Assembly: GCF_040833995.1 (NCBI RefSeq)
Contig: NZ_CP162137.1
Location: forward strand, 760,001 to 824,000
Direction: 5' to 3'
Length of the DNA: 64,000 nucleotides
DNA from: Leptospira sp. WS58.C1
Lineage (GTDB): Bacteria; Spirochaetota; Leptospiria; Leptospirales; Leptospiraceae
The notes under the pieces are model-generated. The model worked only from the letters and a program-made list of their open reading frames with translations. It had not been told where the DNA came from and ran no database searches. Position 1 is the first letter of the stretch; each line of letters opens with the position of its first letter. Below are positions 15,596-25,275 of this stretch, piece by piece. The position numbers were made by a program, and so were the translations under genes.

Positions 15596-17092
15596 ATGAT
15601 CAAAATTTCCAATCTTCATAAATCTTATACTTCTAATTTGTTATTCGATGATCTGAATCTGAGTTTGAATCGGGGCGAAAAGTTGGGGCTTGTCGGAAGG
15701 AACGGTCACGGTAAGTCCACTTTGTTCCAGATGATCATAGGGAATGTGGAACCTGATTCCGGTTCTATCACTGTGCCGAAGGGTTATAAGATCGGGCATT
15801 TGCAACAACATCTGAAATTTACTAAGCCAACAGTGCTGGAAGAATGTGCGCTTGGTCTTCCTGAGGGAGAAGAATACGAGACTTGGCAGGTTGAAAAAGT
15901 TTTGTCCGGTCTGGGTTTTTCGGAAGCGGATATGGAAAGAAGTCCGGAGGAGTTTTCGGGTGGTTATCAAATCCGGATGAATTTGGCGAAACTTCTGGTG
16001 TCCAGTCCCGACTTACTTATGTTAGACGAGCCGAATAACTATTTAGATATCGTAACGATCCGTTGGCTCGAGGAATTTTTACGAGAGTGGGAAGGTGAGA
16101 TCATTCTGGTCACTCACGATAGAAGTTTTATGGATAGTGTGGTTACTCACACTGCCGCGATCCATCGGACGAAGGCGATTAAAGTCCAAGGCGATACGGA
16201 TAAACTTTATAATCAGATCAATCAGGCGGAAGAAATTTACGAAAGGACCCGTTTGAACGAGGCAAAAAAGAGAAAACAAGAAGAGATCTTTATTGCACGT
16301 TTTAAAGCGAAGGCGAGTTTTGCGAGTCGCGCTCAATCCAGAGTGAAAAAACTGGAGAAACAAGGCGAGATGAAAGCCTTAGAAGAGATCGAAAGTTTGG
16401 AATTATATTTTAACGCCGCACCTTTCGCCGCGAGCCAAATGTTGTCTGCGGAAAATATTTCTTTCTCTTATTCGGGACAGGAACCTTTTTTGATCTCCGA
16501 TTTTTCTCTCAGTGTTGGGAAGAGAGATCGTATCTGTATTATCGGTAAAAACGGTAAGGGTAAGTCCACTCTTCTGAAACTTCTTGCCGGGGAACTCCAA
16601 CCGAGTTCCGGAAGGATCCAAAAACATCCTGCGTTGAAGGAAGGTTATTTCGGTCAGACGAATAAATTAAATCTGAACGAGAACGCTACCGTCACCGAAG
16701 AAATTATGAGTGCGGATAAATCTTGCACCGAGTGGCTCGCGAGAACGATCGCAGGCGGATTGATGTTCTCCGACGATATGTCTTTGAAAAAGATCAAGGT
16801 CCTTTCGGGTGGCGAGAAAAGTAGGGTGATGCTTGGGAAAATTTTGGTAACCCCTTGTCATCTTCTGTTTTTGGATGAGCCCACCAACCACTTGGATATG
16901 CAGTCTTGCGATGCATTGATCGAAGCGATCGACGAGTTCGAAGGTTCGGTCATCATGGTCACTCACAACGAGATGCATCTTAGAGCCGTCGCGACCAAGT
17001 TGATCGTTTTTGATAACGACACTATCAGGATCTTTGACGGCACTTACGACGACTTCCTGAAGGACGTAGGCTGGTCAGACGAAGATTATTAG
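15596..17092 (+). CDS. ABC-F family ATPase (ribosome-associated, two ABC domains)
   Basis: 498 residues from the ATG at 15596, where family similarity begins ([12 protein letters not shown]); an upstream in-frame ATG at 15434 would add 54 residues unlike the family. It has two ABC cassettes and no membrane segments. Cassette 1: GRNGHGKST (34-42), signature [15 protein letters not shown], Walker [13 protein letters not shown] with N where most have T. A charged linker (about 215-280, [16 protein letters not shown]) follows. Cassette 2: [40 protein letters not shown] proteins bind the ribosomal exit site and rescue stalled or antibiotic-bound ribosomes. Which subfamily it belongs to is not clear by eye. 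Confidence 0.93.
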   Translation: MIKISNLHKSYTSNLLFDDLNLSLNRGEKLGLVGRNGHGKSTLFQMIIGNVEPDSGSITVPKGYKIGHLQQHLKFTKPTVLEECALGLPEGEEYETWQVEKVLSGLGFSEADMERSPEEFSGGYQIRMNLAKLLVSSPDLLMLDEPNNYLDIVTIRWLEEFLREWEGEIILVTHDRSFMDSVVTHTAAIHRTKAIKVQGDTDKLYNQINQAEEIYERTRLNEAKKRKQEEIFIARFKAKASFASRAQSRVKKLEKQGEMKALEEIESLELYFNAAPFAASQMLSAENISFSYSGQEPFLISDFSLSVGKRDRICIIGKNGKGKSTLLKLLAGELQPSSGRIQKHPALKEGYFGQTNKLNLNENATVTEEIMSADKSCTEWLARTIAGGLMFSDDMSLKKIKVLSGGEKSRVMLGKILVTPCHLLFLDEPTNHLDMQSCDALIEAIDEFEGSVIMVTHNEMHLRAVATKLIVFDNDTIRIFDGTYDDFLKDVGWSDEDY

Positions 17093-17124
17093 AAAAATCT
17101 AATTATCTTTTTTATAATTTATTT

Positions 17125-17336
17125 GGGCGGTTCTCCCGCTTCGCGGGAGTCGTGCTGCTGCGGGTTCGCGCATTCGCGCTCATCCGGGCTTTTGCCCGGA
17201 CTAAAGCCCTTCGCATCACTACCGCGGCAGTGCCGAATGCTGGCCTGGATCGGGGATTTGTTGGAGGTCCTACATGGGGTGGAAGGCGGCCCCCACCCTG
17301 GTTCGGGTGGTGGAGGAGGGTCCCGCGGGAGAAGCA
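17125..17336. repeat. GC-rich structured element, family B
   Basis: About 212 bases, very GC-rich against an AT-rich background. The ends pair (TTCTCCCGC near 17131-17139 with GCGGGAGAA near 17325-17333), and inside lie hairpins such as CCGGGCTTTTGCCCGG and TCCCGCTTCGCGGGA. Open frames on both strands across it are a composition effect. It shares only a short TTGTTGGAGGTCCT stretch with family A. It lies between convergent genes and may be a mobile repeat or structured RNA. Confidence 0.65.
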
Positions 17337-17387
17337 ATTGCCTTCTATCATAGTTTCGCATTTTCCTCAATGACTATTTCTTTAAAA

Positions 17388-17411
17388 ATTTTGTAGGAGC
17401 TCCTACAAAAT
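17388..17411. terminator. 24-bp perfect palindrome between convergent genes
   Basis: A perfect inverted repeat around GAGCTC with core TGTAGGAGCTCCTACA (17392-17407), flanked by TTTT/AAAA arms. It lies 63 bases before the end of the small transporter gene and about 300 after the ABC-F gene. A shorter relative occurs at 9784-9797 in the same setting. It is probably a two-way transcript end; the A/T arms would give a T-run in either direction. Confidence 0.55.
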
Positions 17412-17473
17412 CTTGGCCTAAGGTTGCTTTACGCAATCGTCCCTTTTGTTCTCACGATTTTTTCCAAATTCAC

Positions 17474-17929
17474 TCACCCTCTTCGAACCAACCATGCACT
17501 AAGAACCAACAACCCCAAGCCGATCATCTTTTGTGCTGAAATCGGTTTTTCAGGAAATCCTAATGCTCCCCATTTTTCTAATAAGATAGAAGTGACTACT
17601 TGGCCTAATAAAAATAATGCGATCCAACTCGTGGCTCCTAGTTTCGGTGCGAAAACTAAAGACGAGGTGACTACGATTGCTCCTAAAAATCCTCCAATCC
17701 AGATCCACCAAGGTTGTTCTTTGATTGTTTCTACTAAGAACGAAGTGGACTTCATTTCTCCTAAGGCAATAGTTATGATTCCCAATGCAATGGTCCCTAG
17801 GAAAAAGGAAATAGTGGAAGCAAGCCAAGGGCTTTCTATATTTTTTCCTAATATGGAATTGATACCGGGTTGTATGGACATCGCAAGTCCGGACAGAAGA
17901 GCAAAGATTATGGGTAAGAATAGATTCAT
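17474..17929 (-). CDS. DMT superfamily small transporter (DUF606/YdcZ type)
   Basis: 151 residues with five hydrophobic helices (about 4-22, 36-57, 73-93, 98-118, 131-149). The pattern PGINSILGKN after the first helix, SFFLGTIAL in the second and the PWWIWIGGFLGA loop are characteristic of the YdcZ/DUF606 half-size drug/metabolite transporters, which usually work as dimers. The substrate is unknown. The gene is alone, convergent with the ABC-F gene, with the AlkC-like gene ending about 60 bases upstream. Confidence 0.88.
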   Translation of the reverse strand: MNLFLPIIFALLSGLAMSIQPGINSILGKNIESPWLASTISFFLGTIALGIITIALGEMKSTSFLVETIKEQPWWIWIGGFLGAIVVTSSLVFAPKLGATSWIALFLLGQVVTSILLEKWGALGFPEKPISAQKMIGLGLLVLSAWLVRRG

Positions 17930-17991
17930 ACGTTGATCTTGGTTTACCCGGATTTTTTTACGAGTCGTTTGGAAATCCGAATCGAAAGAAT

Positions 17992-19125
17992 TTAACGTTT
18001 CCGTTGTTTTGCCGATTTAGGCTGAGAAACTTTAAATTCGGCTTTTGCCTTTGTTTCTCCGTTTACAATGATTTCCAATTTGTGGAGTCCGGGAGAATGT
18101 ATTCTCGTGGTCATCTGCTGAAAAGATTGTTTTCTTTCGTATACTTTTGTTTCTTTAGGAGAAAATTCTTTTTCTTCTATCTGAAACACTTTTACGGAAA
18201 ATTTTCCGGAAGGTTTCAGGTAATGGATCTTGGATTCTAATCTGTAAAGTGTAGGTTCTTTCGTTTCCGACTTCATTTCAAATCGATAAGTTAGATGTTT
18301 TCCGATCTCTACTTCTTTAGGCTGGAGTTCCAATTTAGAAATTTTAGCGGATTTGCTCTTGGAAAATCCAAAGATAGAAAGTGTATCCGAGTTGCCTTGT
18401 TTTAATAAACCTCTAAGCGCATGTTTTAGTAAAAGATCCGTATTTTCGGATTTGCCCATCCATTTTTTCGCGATAGAAATCACTAAGTCGGGGTGATCTT
18501 TAGAAATATCGTTAAGATGATTGGCAACACTTCTGCGGACTACCTCATCCGGATCGTTCTTTAAATTTTCCAAGATGGAAAGAGTCTTTTCCGGATCATT
18601 TTTTAATCCTGGAATCCCTTTCCCCCAAGGCAATCTAGGGCGGGAACCTTCACTTGCTAATCTCCTGGTTCCCGGGTGTGAATGTTTGGACCATTCTAAC
18701 ATTTTTTTCCAAGTGATATCAGGATATCGGATCAGAAATTCTCGGATGGAAAATTCGCAGGAGATGATTTGAGTGATCCTTTCCATACAGTATAAGGATT
18801 CGTCCGGATGATCTGCGCCTGAGATCTCAACCGTTTCACCTAAGAAGATGATATAAAATCTTTGGGTGCCCGGGAATTTTTTCTCCAGAACTTTCGAAAT
18901 TTTTAATAAAGGAGAAACTGCTTTTGGGAATGGTTTTGGTAGAGACTTTGATAGTACTTCTGCGATTCTATGGATCCTTTGTTTGAGTTCCAACTTCTTC
19001 CAATCTTTACGTTTGATCTCTTGGACCCATTCTTCCGGTCGTTTATGAGATAATACTATAGAGAATTGGGTCCCTATTTCTAAAAGAGCCTTGTCATCGT
19101 AAAAGTTCTTAAGCGCTTCCGCCAT
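17992..19125 (-). CDS. AlkC-like DNA alkylation repair protein with C-terminal Ig-like domain
   Basis: 377 residues. The N-terminal two thirds are helical HEAT-like repeats with family landmarks: the FSIREFLIRYP segment, SKHSHPGTRRLASEGSRPRLPWG (about 154-176) and DEVVRRSVANHLNDISKDHP (about 198-217). These match the AlkC/AlkD DNA glycosylases, which remove alkylated bases such as 3-methyladenine. From about 275 a strand-rich segment ending in HKLEIIVNGE looks like the immunoglobulin-like extension seen in some AlkC proteins. It is divergent from an AlkZ-like gene across 173 bases. The C-terminus is lysine-rich. Confidence 0.87.
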   Translation of the reverse strand: MAEALKNFYDDKALLEIGTQFSIVLSHKRPEEWVQEIKRKDWKKLELKQRIHRIAEVLSKSLPKPFPKAVSPLLKISKVLEKKFPGTQRFYIIFLGETVEISGADHPDESLYCMERITQIISCEFSIREFLIRYPDITWKKMLEWSKHSHPGTRRLASEGSRPRLPWGKGIPGLKNDPEKTLSILENLKNDPDEVVRRSVANHLNDISKDHPDLVISIAKKWMGKSENTDLLLKHALRGLLKQGNSDTLSIFGFSKSKSAKISKLELQPKEVEIGKHLTYRFEMKSETKEPTLYRLESKIHYLKPSGKFSVKVFQIEEKEFSPKETKVYERKQSFQQMTTRIHSPGLHKLEIIVNGETKAKAEFKVSQPKSAKQRKR

Positions 19126-19298
19126 AAACTTTGTTATGATCCTATTTTCGGTTTGGATAGGTAGTATTTTTCCGTATTTGATCGGGAAAAATTTCGATGA
19201 TCCAGTAAATATTTCATAAGAATACTTGCGTCGGTCTGTTTTAAGAAATAATAAAATGATTTCCGAAAATCGTCATTTCCTATATTTAATTCTCTTAC

Positions 19299-20372
19299 GT
19301 GAATATCGCATTAACAAGACTAAAACATCTACATGTTTCAGCCCCCCAATATTCTACTCCTGAAAAAGTGGTAGAAGCTTTGGGCGCTATCCAAGGCCAG
19401 GACTACGCTGCCTCTAAATGGGCTATTGGGCTTAGAGCTCCCGGTTTGAAAGAAGTAGACGTCGAGTCCGCATTCTTAGACAGAAAGATCATCAGGTCTT
19501 GGCCTTTGAGAGGAACATTACACGTAGTTTCCGCCAAAGATATTTATTGGTTATTGGACGTATTGGGCCCTCCTACCGTTTCAAAATATGCAGCTCATTA
19601 TAAAAAAATAGAGTTAGATCCCAAAGTATTAAAAAAATGTTATTCCATTCTTTCTAAAAATCTATCGAACCAAAACTTTCTCACTAGAAAGGAAATATCT
19701 TCCATTTTAGAAAAATCGGGAATTATCACGAACACTACCAGATTATCCCATATTCTACAAAGAGCAGGCTTGGAAGGTTTGATTTGTTTCGGTCCGAGAA
19801 GGGACAAGGATTTTACTTATACATTGATCGAAGAATGGATCCCTAAGATCAAAAGAGCTAAAAAGCCGAAGGAAGAAGCCCTCTATGAAATCACTAAAAA
19901 GTATTTTGATACTAGGGCTCCGGCTACTTTGGCGGACTTTGTATGGTGGTCCGGGTTGAATATAAAGGATGCAAAGCTCGGTATAGAAAGTCTCGCTCCT
20001 AAATTGACCGGAATTCAAAAAGATGATCAGACCTATTATATTCCGAAAAAGTTGGAGGTAGTGGACAACAAATCCGATACTTTATTCCTTCTGCCTGCGT
20101 TTGACGAGTTTTTACTGGCCTATACCGATCGTAAAGATTGTATGGACCCCCCTGCCAAAAAACTTTTAACTCCGGCAGATGATCTTTTTAGGCCGACTCT
20201 GGTAATCAACGGTTGGGTAAGCGGGATTTGGCAAAGAGAATTAAAAAAAGAAGACGTTATCTTGAAAATAAATCCTTACAAATCGCTAAATGCAAATTTT
20301 AAAAAGAAACTGAAAAAAGCGGTCGAAGAATACGCGAAATTTCTCGGGAAAAACCCTATCTTAGAAGCTTAG
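19299..20372 (+). CDS. Winged-helix AlkZ-like DNA glycosylase family protein
   Basis: 357 residues from a GTG; no better start lies nearby. It belongs to the winged-helix family PF06224: ALGAIQGQDYAASKWAIGLR near the start, RGTLHVVSAKD (about 71-81), WW near 211-212 and a C-terminal LLPAFDEFLLAYTDR followed by FRPTLVINGWVSGIW. Q32 and Q34 (QGQ) fit the QxQ catalytic motif of AlkZ, which unhooks bulky or crosslinked alkyl adducts. It is divergent from the AlkC-like gene and probably shares its alkylation-repair purpose. It ends one base from the convergent lipoprotein hydrolase gene. Confidence 0.85.
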   Translation: MNIALTRLKHLHVSAPQYSTPEKVVEALGAIQGQDYAASKWAIGLRAPGLKEVDVESAFLDRKIIRSWPLRGTLHVVSAKDIYWLLDVLGPPTVSKYAAHYKKIELDPKVLKKCYSILSKNLSNQNFLTRKEISSILEKSGIITNTTRLSHILQRAGLEGLICFGPRRDKDFTYTLIEEWIPKIKRAKKPKEEALYEITKKYFDTRAPATLADFVWWSGLNIKDAKLGIESLAPKLTGIQKDDQTYYIPKKLEVVDNKSDTLFLLPAFDEFLLAYTDRKDCMDPPAKKLLTPADDLFRPTLVINGWVSGIWQRELKKEDVILKINPYKSLNANFKKKLKKAVEEYAKFLGKNPILEA

Positions 20373-20373
20373 T

Positions 20374-21228
20374 TTATTCCGAGAACTCTATTAACAATTT
20401 ATGAATTAGATCGTAATTTTTCCAAGGCAAAAAATGTCCTTCCTTCGGAAGGAGATATGTTTTTACCTCTGTGGAAAAATATTTCCGAACAAATTCCGGA
20501 TTTTTTGGATCTACAAGTGTATCTTCTTCCCCCTGGACTACAATTGTTTTAGCCTTGATCGTTTTCCATTCAGGGACCAGACTTTTTAACTGTTTTTTCA
20601 AAGGTAACATTTCCGAATTACTATAGGCCCATTCTTCCGGTAAGATCCAACCGACAATCCAAGTGTCCGCAATTTTGTTGTACCATTTTATCTCTTCCGC
20701 TTCCGGGTCCATAGCGGCGGCTAGTAAAAAAAGGAATTGGAATTTTTCGGGGTAAAGTGTAGCCATTCTTGCGGCAACCGGACCTCCATAAGAATGTCCT
20801 AATATACTGATCGATTTTATGCCTCTTTGTATTTCGGGAAGTTTTGTCATGGTGTTTAGAATTTTCTCTGCTTGGAGATTTACATCCGCAATCGCCCCGG
20901 ATGATTTTCCGAAACCTGGCCTATCTACTCCAAGCATACAGTATATTTTTAATAATTCAGGGTCTTTTAAGTATCTAAGATAATTCGACCAACTGCCAGG
21001 GGAGCCGTGAATAAAAATGAGGACTTTACTTTTGTCAGGTTTACAACCTGTGCTGATCCAATGGACTACAGCTTCTTCTTTTTTGTTTTGGATGAAGTGT
21101 TCTTGGTAGAATGTGTCGGATTCTTTGAGTTTCCGGAAGGCTTTATCTTCTTCCAGATTCATTTCTTCGTAACTACTGCAATAAGAAATAAATAGTAATA
21201 ATAAGAGTGAAAGATTTAACCTTTTCAT
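20374..21228 (-). CDS. Alpha/beta hydrolase lipoprotein
   Basis: 284 residues. The signal peptide ends LLLLLFISYC, with the lipid cysteine at 17 and a tyrosine before it, as in many spirochaete lipoproteins. The hydrolase core is complete: oxyanion loop HGSPGSW (74-80), nucleophile elbow GHSYGG with S146, acid D236 or D240 in GEEDTLVD, and H265 in KEGHFLPW. It probably hydrolyses an ester or amide at the periplasmic or outer face. It lies next to, but not clearly in one operon with, the membrane protein gene upstream. Confidence 0.88.
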   Translation of the reverse strand: MKRLNLSLLLLLFISYCSSYEEMNLEEDKAFRKLKESDTFYQEHFIQNKKEEAVVHWISTGCKPDKSKVLIFIHGSPGSWSNYLRYLKDPELLKIYCMLGVDRPGFGKSSGAIADVNLQAEKILNTMTKLPEIQRGIKSISILGHSYGGPVAARMATLYPEKFQFLFLLAAAMDPEAEEIKWYNKIADTWIVGWILPEEWAYSNSEMLPLKKQLKSLVPEWKTIKAKTIVVQGEEDTLVDPKNPEFVRKYFSTEVKTYLLPKEGHFLPWKNYDLIHKLLIEFSE

Positions 21229-21299
21229 AAAAGCGATATTTGAGAAGGAGCGGAAAATACTTCGCCCTAATTCAAAAATTGTTACTATAAGTTGTATAT

Positions 21300-22034
21300 T
21301 TATACGAAAATTTTGATGAGCAAAAATATCCCGAAATTTGCTCCGAAAACCGTATAAAAAAATAAAGGAGGAGAAGGCTCCATCTGTTTATCTATCGCCT
21401 TGTTTAAGCTGGTTTTGATAATTTCTTCTAGAACGGAGATATCTTGTGTTCCCTTTTGTTCGTAAACTGTTGCGACTTCTTCTGCGAATTCCGCGATTCG
21501 GATCTTTTTTAAGAAGGTCTGCAAAATGAAACGAAGAGCCTTGGGCCAGTTTTCCTTCTCCTGTAAAAACGTAGGTAGATCTTTGAGTTTAGAAGAGATA
21601 AACATTCCCCAGTTGTCTATTTTTTCGGATCCGACCTTCTTTTTGATCATTTCGGAAAGTGTTTTAGAAACGTTTTCCGTGAACCAGGTTTTGTTCGCTG
21701 AGACTAGATTTCCTAATTCTCTACCTAAAAGAAATGTTTTGATCCCTATGAAATAAAGAAAAGGGAACACGAAGGCAAACCCGATCACTAAAAGAACGAT
21801 CGGCCATAATTCCAAGACTATTACGATTAAAGCAAGTATTGCACCGATCCCTCCCGCTCTTGCGATTGGCATCGGCCCAAGATCGGATGCGATACTTTTC
21901 ATTTCGGGAAAACAAAATGCTAATAGAAATAGATTAAGAATAAATCCTAAAAAGAGCGCTATAGAGGAAAGTAGAAATATTTTTGCGGAACTTTTGACTG
22001 CCGTTTTTACGAATGTTCCAATTTCTTCTTTCAT
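21300..22034 (-). CDS. Membrane protein, function unknown
   Basis: 244 residues with hydrophobic segments at about 18-42, 63-100 (likely two helices, in a hairpin ending FLYFIGIKTFLLG) and 222-243. The middle (about 105-215) is a soluble, Lys/Glu-rich helical domain. No motif was recognised. The gene stands between the hydrolase lipoprotein and the proline-catabolism pair on the same strand, with gaps of 71 and 99 bases, so joint transcription is possible but unproven. Confidence 0.65.
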   Translation of the reverse strand: MKEEIGTFVKTAVKSSAKIFLLSSIALFLGFILNLFLLAFCFPEMKSIASDLGPMPIARAGGIGAILALIVIVLELWPIVLLVIGFAFVFPFLYFIGIKTFLLGRELGNLVSANKTWFTENVSKTLSEMIKKKVGSEKIDNWGMFISSKLKDLPTFLQEKENWPKALRFILQTFLKKIRIAEFAEEVATVYEQKGTQDISVLEEIIKTSLNKAIDKQMEPSPPLFFYTVFGANFGIFLLIKIFV

Positions 22035-22133
22035 TAATATTTCTCCGGATAAACGTATTTCTTATTAATAACGGATCATGTCCGTTCTTTTTGAACATAT
22101 TCGCAATAGAATCAAGAAAAAAAGAAGAGGGTC

Positions 22134-23714
22134 CTAAGTTTCCGGAATAAATCCTCTTCTCATCGTATTCTCGGTGATGCTAATTGGTTCTAAAAATTGT
22201 TTTAGATAATCCGGACCACCGGCTTTGGCGCCTACTCCGGAGAGTTTATATCCTCCGAACGGTTGCCTGTCTACTACAGCTCCGGTGATCCCTCTGTTAA
22301 TGTAAAGATTTCCAACTTCGAATTTCTCTTTTGCATATCGTATATTCTTAGGATTTCTGGAAAAAACTCCGCCTGTAAGAGCATAATCCACGTTATTCGC
22401 AATTTTAATCGCATCTTCAAAGTTTTTTGCTCTGAATAAGGTAACGTACGGTCCAAAAAATTCCGTTTGTCCCAGTGGCGAACTAGGATCCTCACTTTCA
22501 AAAATGATAGGCTCCACAAAATGGCCGGTTTGTTTTTGGCTTTCTCCCATATTAAGTTTACTTAGGATCTTAGAAGAGAATTGAGCGGCTATACTATCTA
22601 ACCTTGATTTGGATTCGGAATCTATCACTGGTCCGACTTTTACTGAAGGATCTTCGGGTAACCCTGGTTTTAAGGATTGTAAGGCGTCTATAAATCTGCT
22701 TTTGAACGTGTCGTAATTGGATTCCAAAAGTATAATGCGTGAAAGTGCACTACATTTTTGTCCTTGGAATCCAAATGCGGATTGTAAGGATGCGATCACG
22801 GCTTCGTCTAGATCCGCATCTTCATCCACGATTATGGCGTTTTTACCTCCCATTTCCGCGACGACCTTCTTTACGAATTTTAGATCTTGGGCGGCGGCTT
22901 CTCGGATCATTCCTAATCCTACAGCTCTGGAACCGGTAAAATTAATCGTGTGAACTTCAGGATGTTTCACTAAATAGGCGCCGATCTCTTCTCCTTTTCC
23001 GGGTAAGAAATGTAGTGCGGAAGAAGGGATGTCCGCTTCGAGTAATATATTGAAAAGTTTGAATGCGATTGCGGAAGATTGTTCTGCAGGTTTCATGATC
23101 ACCGGGTTTCCCGCGACCAAAGGTGCCACTGTCATTCCGCAGAGGATAGCCAAAGGAAAATTCCAAGGAGCGACTACTAATGTGACACCTCTTGGTATGT
23201 ATGTGTAAATATTCTCCTCTCCTAAAAGATCTCTTTTTCTGGGCTGGAAAATATTTTCGGCTTCGTTAGCATAAAATTCGCAGAAGTCGATCGCCTCTGC
23301 GATTTCGGCATCAATGTCTTTGATCCCTTTTCCTACTTCTAAAGAGATTAGTACCGTGAGTTCCGCTTTTCGGGAGCGCAGAATATCGGCTGCTTTTTTC
23401 AGGAATCCGATCCGGATTTCGGCCTTTGTATTTTTCCATGTTTCAAAAAATCGGACCGAGTCTTTGACGGCGTCTTCCGCATCTGTCAAAGACGCATAAT
23501 GTATATCTGCGATTTTTTCAACGGTGTTTGCAGGATTTAAAGCGGGAACAACAACGGAAGTTTTTTTTGTTTTTCCGGAGACAATCGGAAATACTTGTAT
23601 CGGGAATTCTTTTCGGATAGAAACAAATCCTTTGTTTAGGACGATTCTTTCTTCTTCTTTGGAAAAATCCCTAAGGGGCTCGTTTTGAAAATTTGAATTA
23701 AGATGAAAGCTCAT
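22134..23714 (-). CDS. 1-pyrroline-5-carboxylate dehydrogenase (aldehyde dehydrogenase fold)
   Basis: 526 residues, aldehyde dehydrogenase family. Visible landmarks are PWNFP with N185, the NAD-binding FTGSRAVG (259-266), E287 in AEMGGKN and the catalytic C321 in FGFQGQKCSALSR, the form typical of P5C dehydrogenases. The end (PFGGYKLSGVGAKAGGPDYL) is also P5CDH-like. It oxidises glutamate-semialdehyde, the product of proline dehydrogenase, to glutamate using NAD+. Its ATG overlaps the proline dehydrogenase stop by four bases, so the two steps are translated together. This is the separate-gene counterpart of a fused PutA. Confidence 0.92.
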   Translation of the reverse strand: MSFHLNSNFQNEPLRDFSKEEERIVLNKGFVSIRKEFPIQVFPIVSGKTKKTSVVVPALNPANTVEKIADIHYASLTDAEDAVKDSVRFFETWKNTKAEIRIGFLKKAADILRSRKAELTVLISLEVGKGIKDIDAEIAEAIDFCEFYANEAENIFQPRKRDLLGEENIYTYIPRGVTLVVAPWNFPLAILCGMTVAPLVAGNPVIMKPAEQSSAIAFKLFNILLEADIPSSALHFLPGKGEEIGAYLVKHPEVHTINFTGSRAVGLGMIREAAAQDLKFVKKVVAEMGGKNAIIVDEDADLDEAVIASLQSAFGFQGQKCSALSRIILLESNYDTFKSRFIDALQSLKPGLPEDPSVKVGPVIDSESKSRLDSIAAQFSSKILSKLNMGESQKQTGHFVEPIIFESEDPSSPLGQTEFFGPYVTLFRAKNFEDAIKIANNVDYALTGGVFSRNPKNIRYAKEKFEVGNLYINRGITGAVVDRQPFGGYKLSGVGAKAGGPDYLKQFLEPISITENTMRRGFIPET

Positions 23715-25099
23715 TTTGATCTCGGACTCTCCAAATACAATAATCGTTCCCGATCTTTTCTGTTCGCATTGATGTTTTTCAAAAAACCTTCGTTAGTGGA
23801 ATTTTCCAGTAACCTTCTTACCAAATAAGCCATACCGGGGATCACTTCTCCGATAGGGGAATATTCTCTGACTGAGATCCCTAAACTGCGAATCGCCTTC
23901 TTGTATGAGTCCCCCATTCCGTATAACATTTGTACTTCGAAAAAGTTTTCCGGGACGGAATATTCCGCCGCTCTTACGAATGCGGATGAAAGACTCCTTA
24001 TATTATGAGAACCGAATGCAGGTCGTATATGAGGGTAGGACTTCAATAAGAGTAACGAACATTCTTCATAGTTTTTATCCGTATCCGATTTTATGAGAAA
24101 AACGGGAGGTTCCCAGCCTTTTTGAGCCGACTGTGTCATCTCATATTCCCAATAAGCGCCTTTGACCAAACGAACGGTCAGCGGGTATTTTCTTTTTTTG
24201 GAATATTCAATTACTTTTTGCAGGTCTTTCTGGGATGATTTCAGATAAGCTTGAACCACGATCCCGAAATGTGGATACTCTTGGAACTCGGGTTCTGCAA
24301 AGATGCGGAAAGCTGTATCCATTATGATATCCTTGGTCTCGTACTGTTCCATATCCAGATTAATAAAAACATTTTTGGTAACTGCTGAGTGCAGGATCGG
24401 CCGTAACTTCTCCATTAAATGAGTCACGGAAGATTCATGCGCGAGTGGGTCTAATTGGGAATAAAGAGATGAACATTTTACGGAAACGTTTCCGGTAGGC
24501 TCTCCGGGAAATTGTTTTTTTCGTATTTCTGAAAGTTCTTTGTCCTTGGAAACTTCTTCCAATAAAAGTAAGTATTCGGAGATATATCGTTCCGCTTCCT
24601 TTTCGGAAAGTACAGCTTCTCCCAATATATCTATAGTGGAAGAGATCCCTTTTCTGTATCTATCGATGATCTTTTTACGATCCGAGCCGTAGGTCCTTCC
24701 TAAGATAAAAAATTTTGCGGTTAATTGAATCCCGATCTTTGCGCCTAACGCAACGAATACGGAACTGAGTCGATTGGATAAAAATATGGAAAGAAGTAAT
24801 ATGATCCATTTAGGAAGTTCCGTAGTAGTTTCGACAAAATAGATCCGGATATAACGTGCAATAGAAGAAAGAGAACCGAGGCTCGGAAATAGATCTGCGA
24901 ATCGAAACGCCTGAAGTTTTAATAATGGCCGATTTTCCAGGAACAAAAGACTTTTGGAGAATAGTCTATATGCACTAAAAAGACCATCTTCGTAGGCATC
25001 GCTTAGGCGAAATAATTCCCTTCCTTTTTCTAGGATCCTATCTTGCAGATCGAAGGAAGAAGGAATTGTTTGGTGTTCGTTTTCTTCTGTCGCCTTCAT
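23711..25099 (-). CDS. Proline dehydrogenase (FAD-dependent)
   Basis: 462 residues from the ATG at 25097-25099. The frame is open to a TTG at 25201, which would add 34 Lys/Pro-rich residues that do not look conserved. The ProDH barrel motifs are clear: NVSVKCSSLYSQLDPL, FINLDMEQYETKD, VQAYLKSS, RLVKGAYWEYE, AFGSHNIRS, FEVQMLYGMG and the end motif REYSPIGEVIPGMAYLVRRL that binds proline. It oxidises proline to pyrroline-5-carboxylate and passes electrons to the quinone pool. An N-terminal helical part of some 170 residues precedes the barrel. It is coupled to the P5C dehydrogenase by a 4-base overlap. Confidence 0.92.
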   Translation of the reverse strand: MKATEENEHQTIPSSFDLQDRILEKGRELFRLSDAYEDGLFSAYRLFSKSLLFLENRPLLKLQAFRFADLFPSLGSLSSIARYIRIYFVETTTELPKWIILLLSIFLSNRLSSVFVALGAKIGIQLTAKFFILGRTYGSDRKKIIDRYRKGISSTIDILGEAVLSEKEAERYISEYLLLLEEVSKDKELSEIRKKQFPGEPTGNVSVKCSSLYSQLDPLAHESSVTHLMEKLRPILHSAVTKNVFINLDMEQYETKDIIMDTAFRIFAEPEFQEYPHFGIVVQAYLKSSQKDLQKVIEYSKKRKYPLTVRLVKGAYWEYEMTQSAQKGWEPPVFLIKSDTDKNYEECSLLLLKSYPHIRPAFGSHNIRSLSSAFVRAAEYSVPENFFEVQMLYGMGDSYKKAIRSLGISVREYSPIGEVIPGMAYLVRRLLENSTNEGFLKNINANRKDRERLLYLESPRSK

Positions 25100-25275
25100 T
25101 CTAATGTATTCCGATCCCGACGGTTCCGGTTGAAAAAACTTCTTCTCCGGATTTTTGCCATGCGAACCTTTCGGAAAAGCTTTTGCATCCACTATTCCCA
25201 AATCAAATATTACGAGTTGGAAAAAAGGACGACCTTTTACGACGAAAATCAGTCAAAGTTCGGTAGGCCAACCCG

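Noticed and set aside
17112..17373. Overlapping frames on both strands in the GC-rich element
   Set aside because: Low stop-codon density from high GC; Pro/Gly/Arg-rich products without family features.
17424..17936. 170-residue plus-strand frame opposite the small DMT transporter
   Set aside because: The minus-strand frame has clear transporter helices; this one is its shadow.
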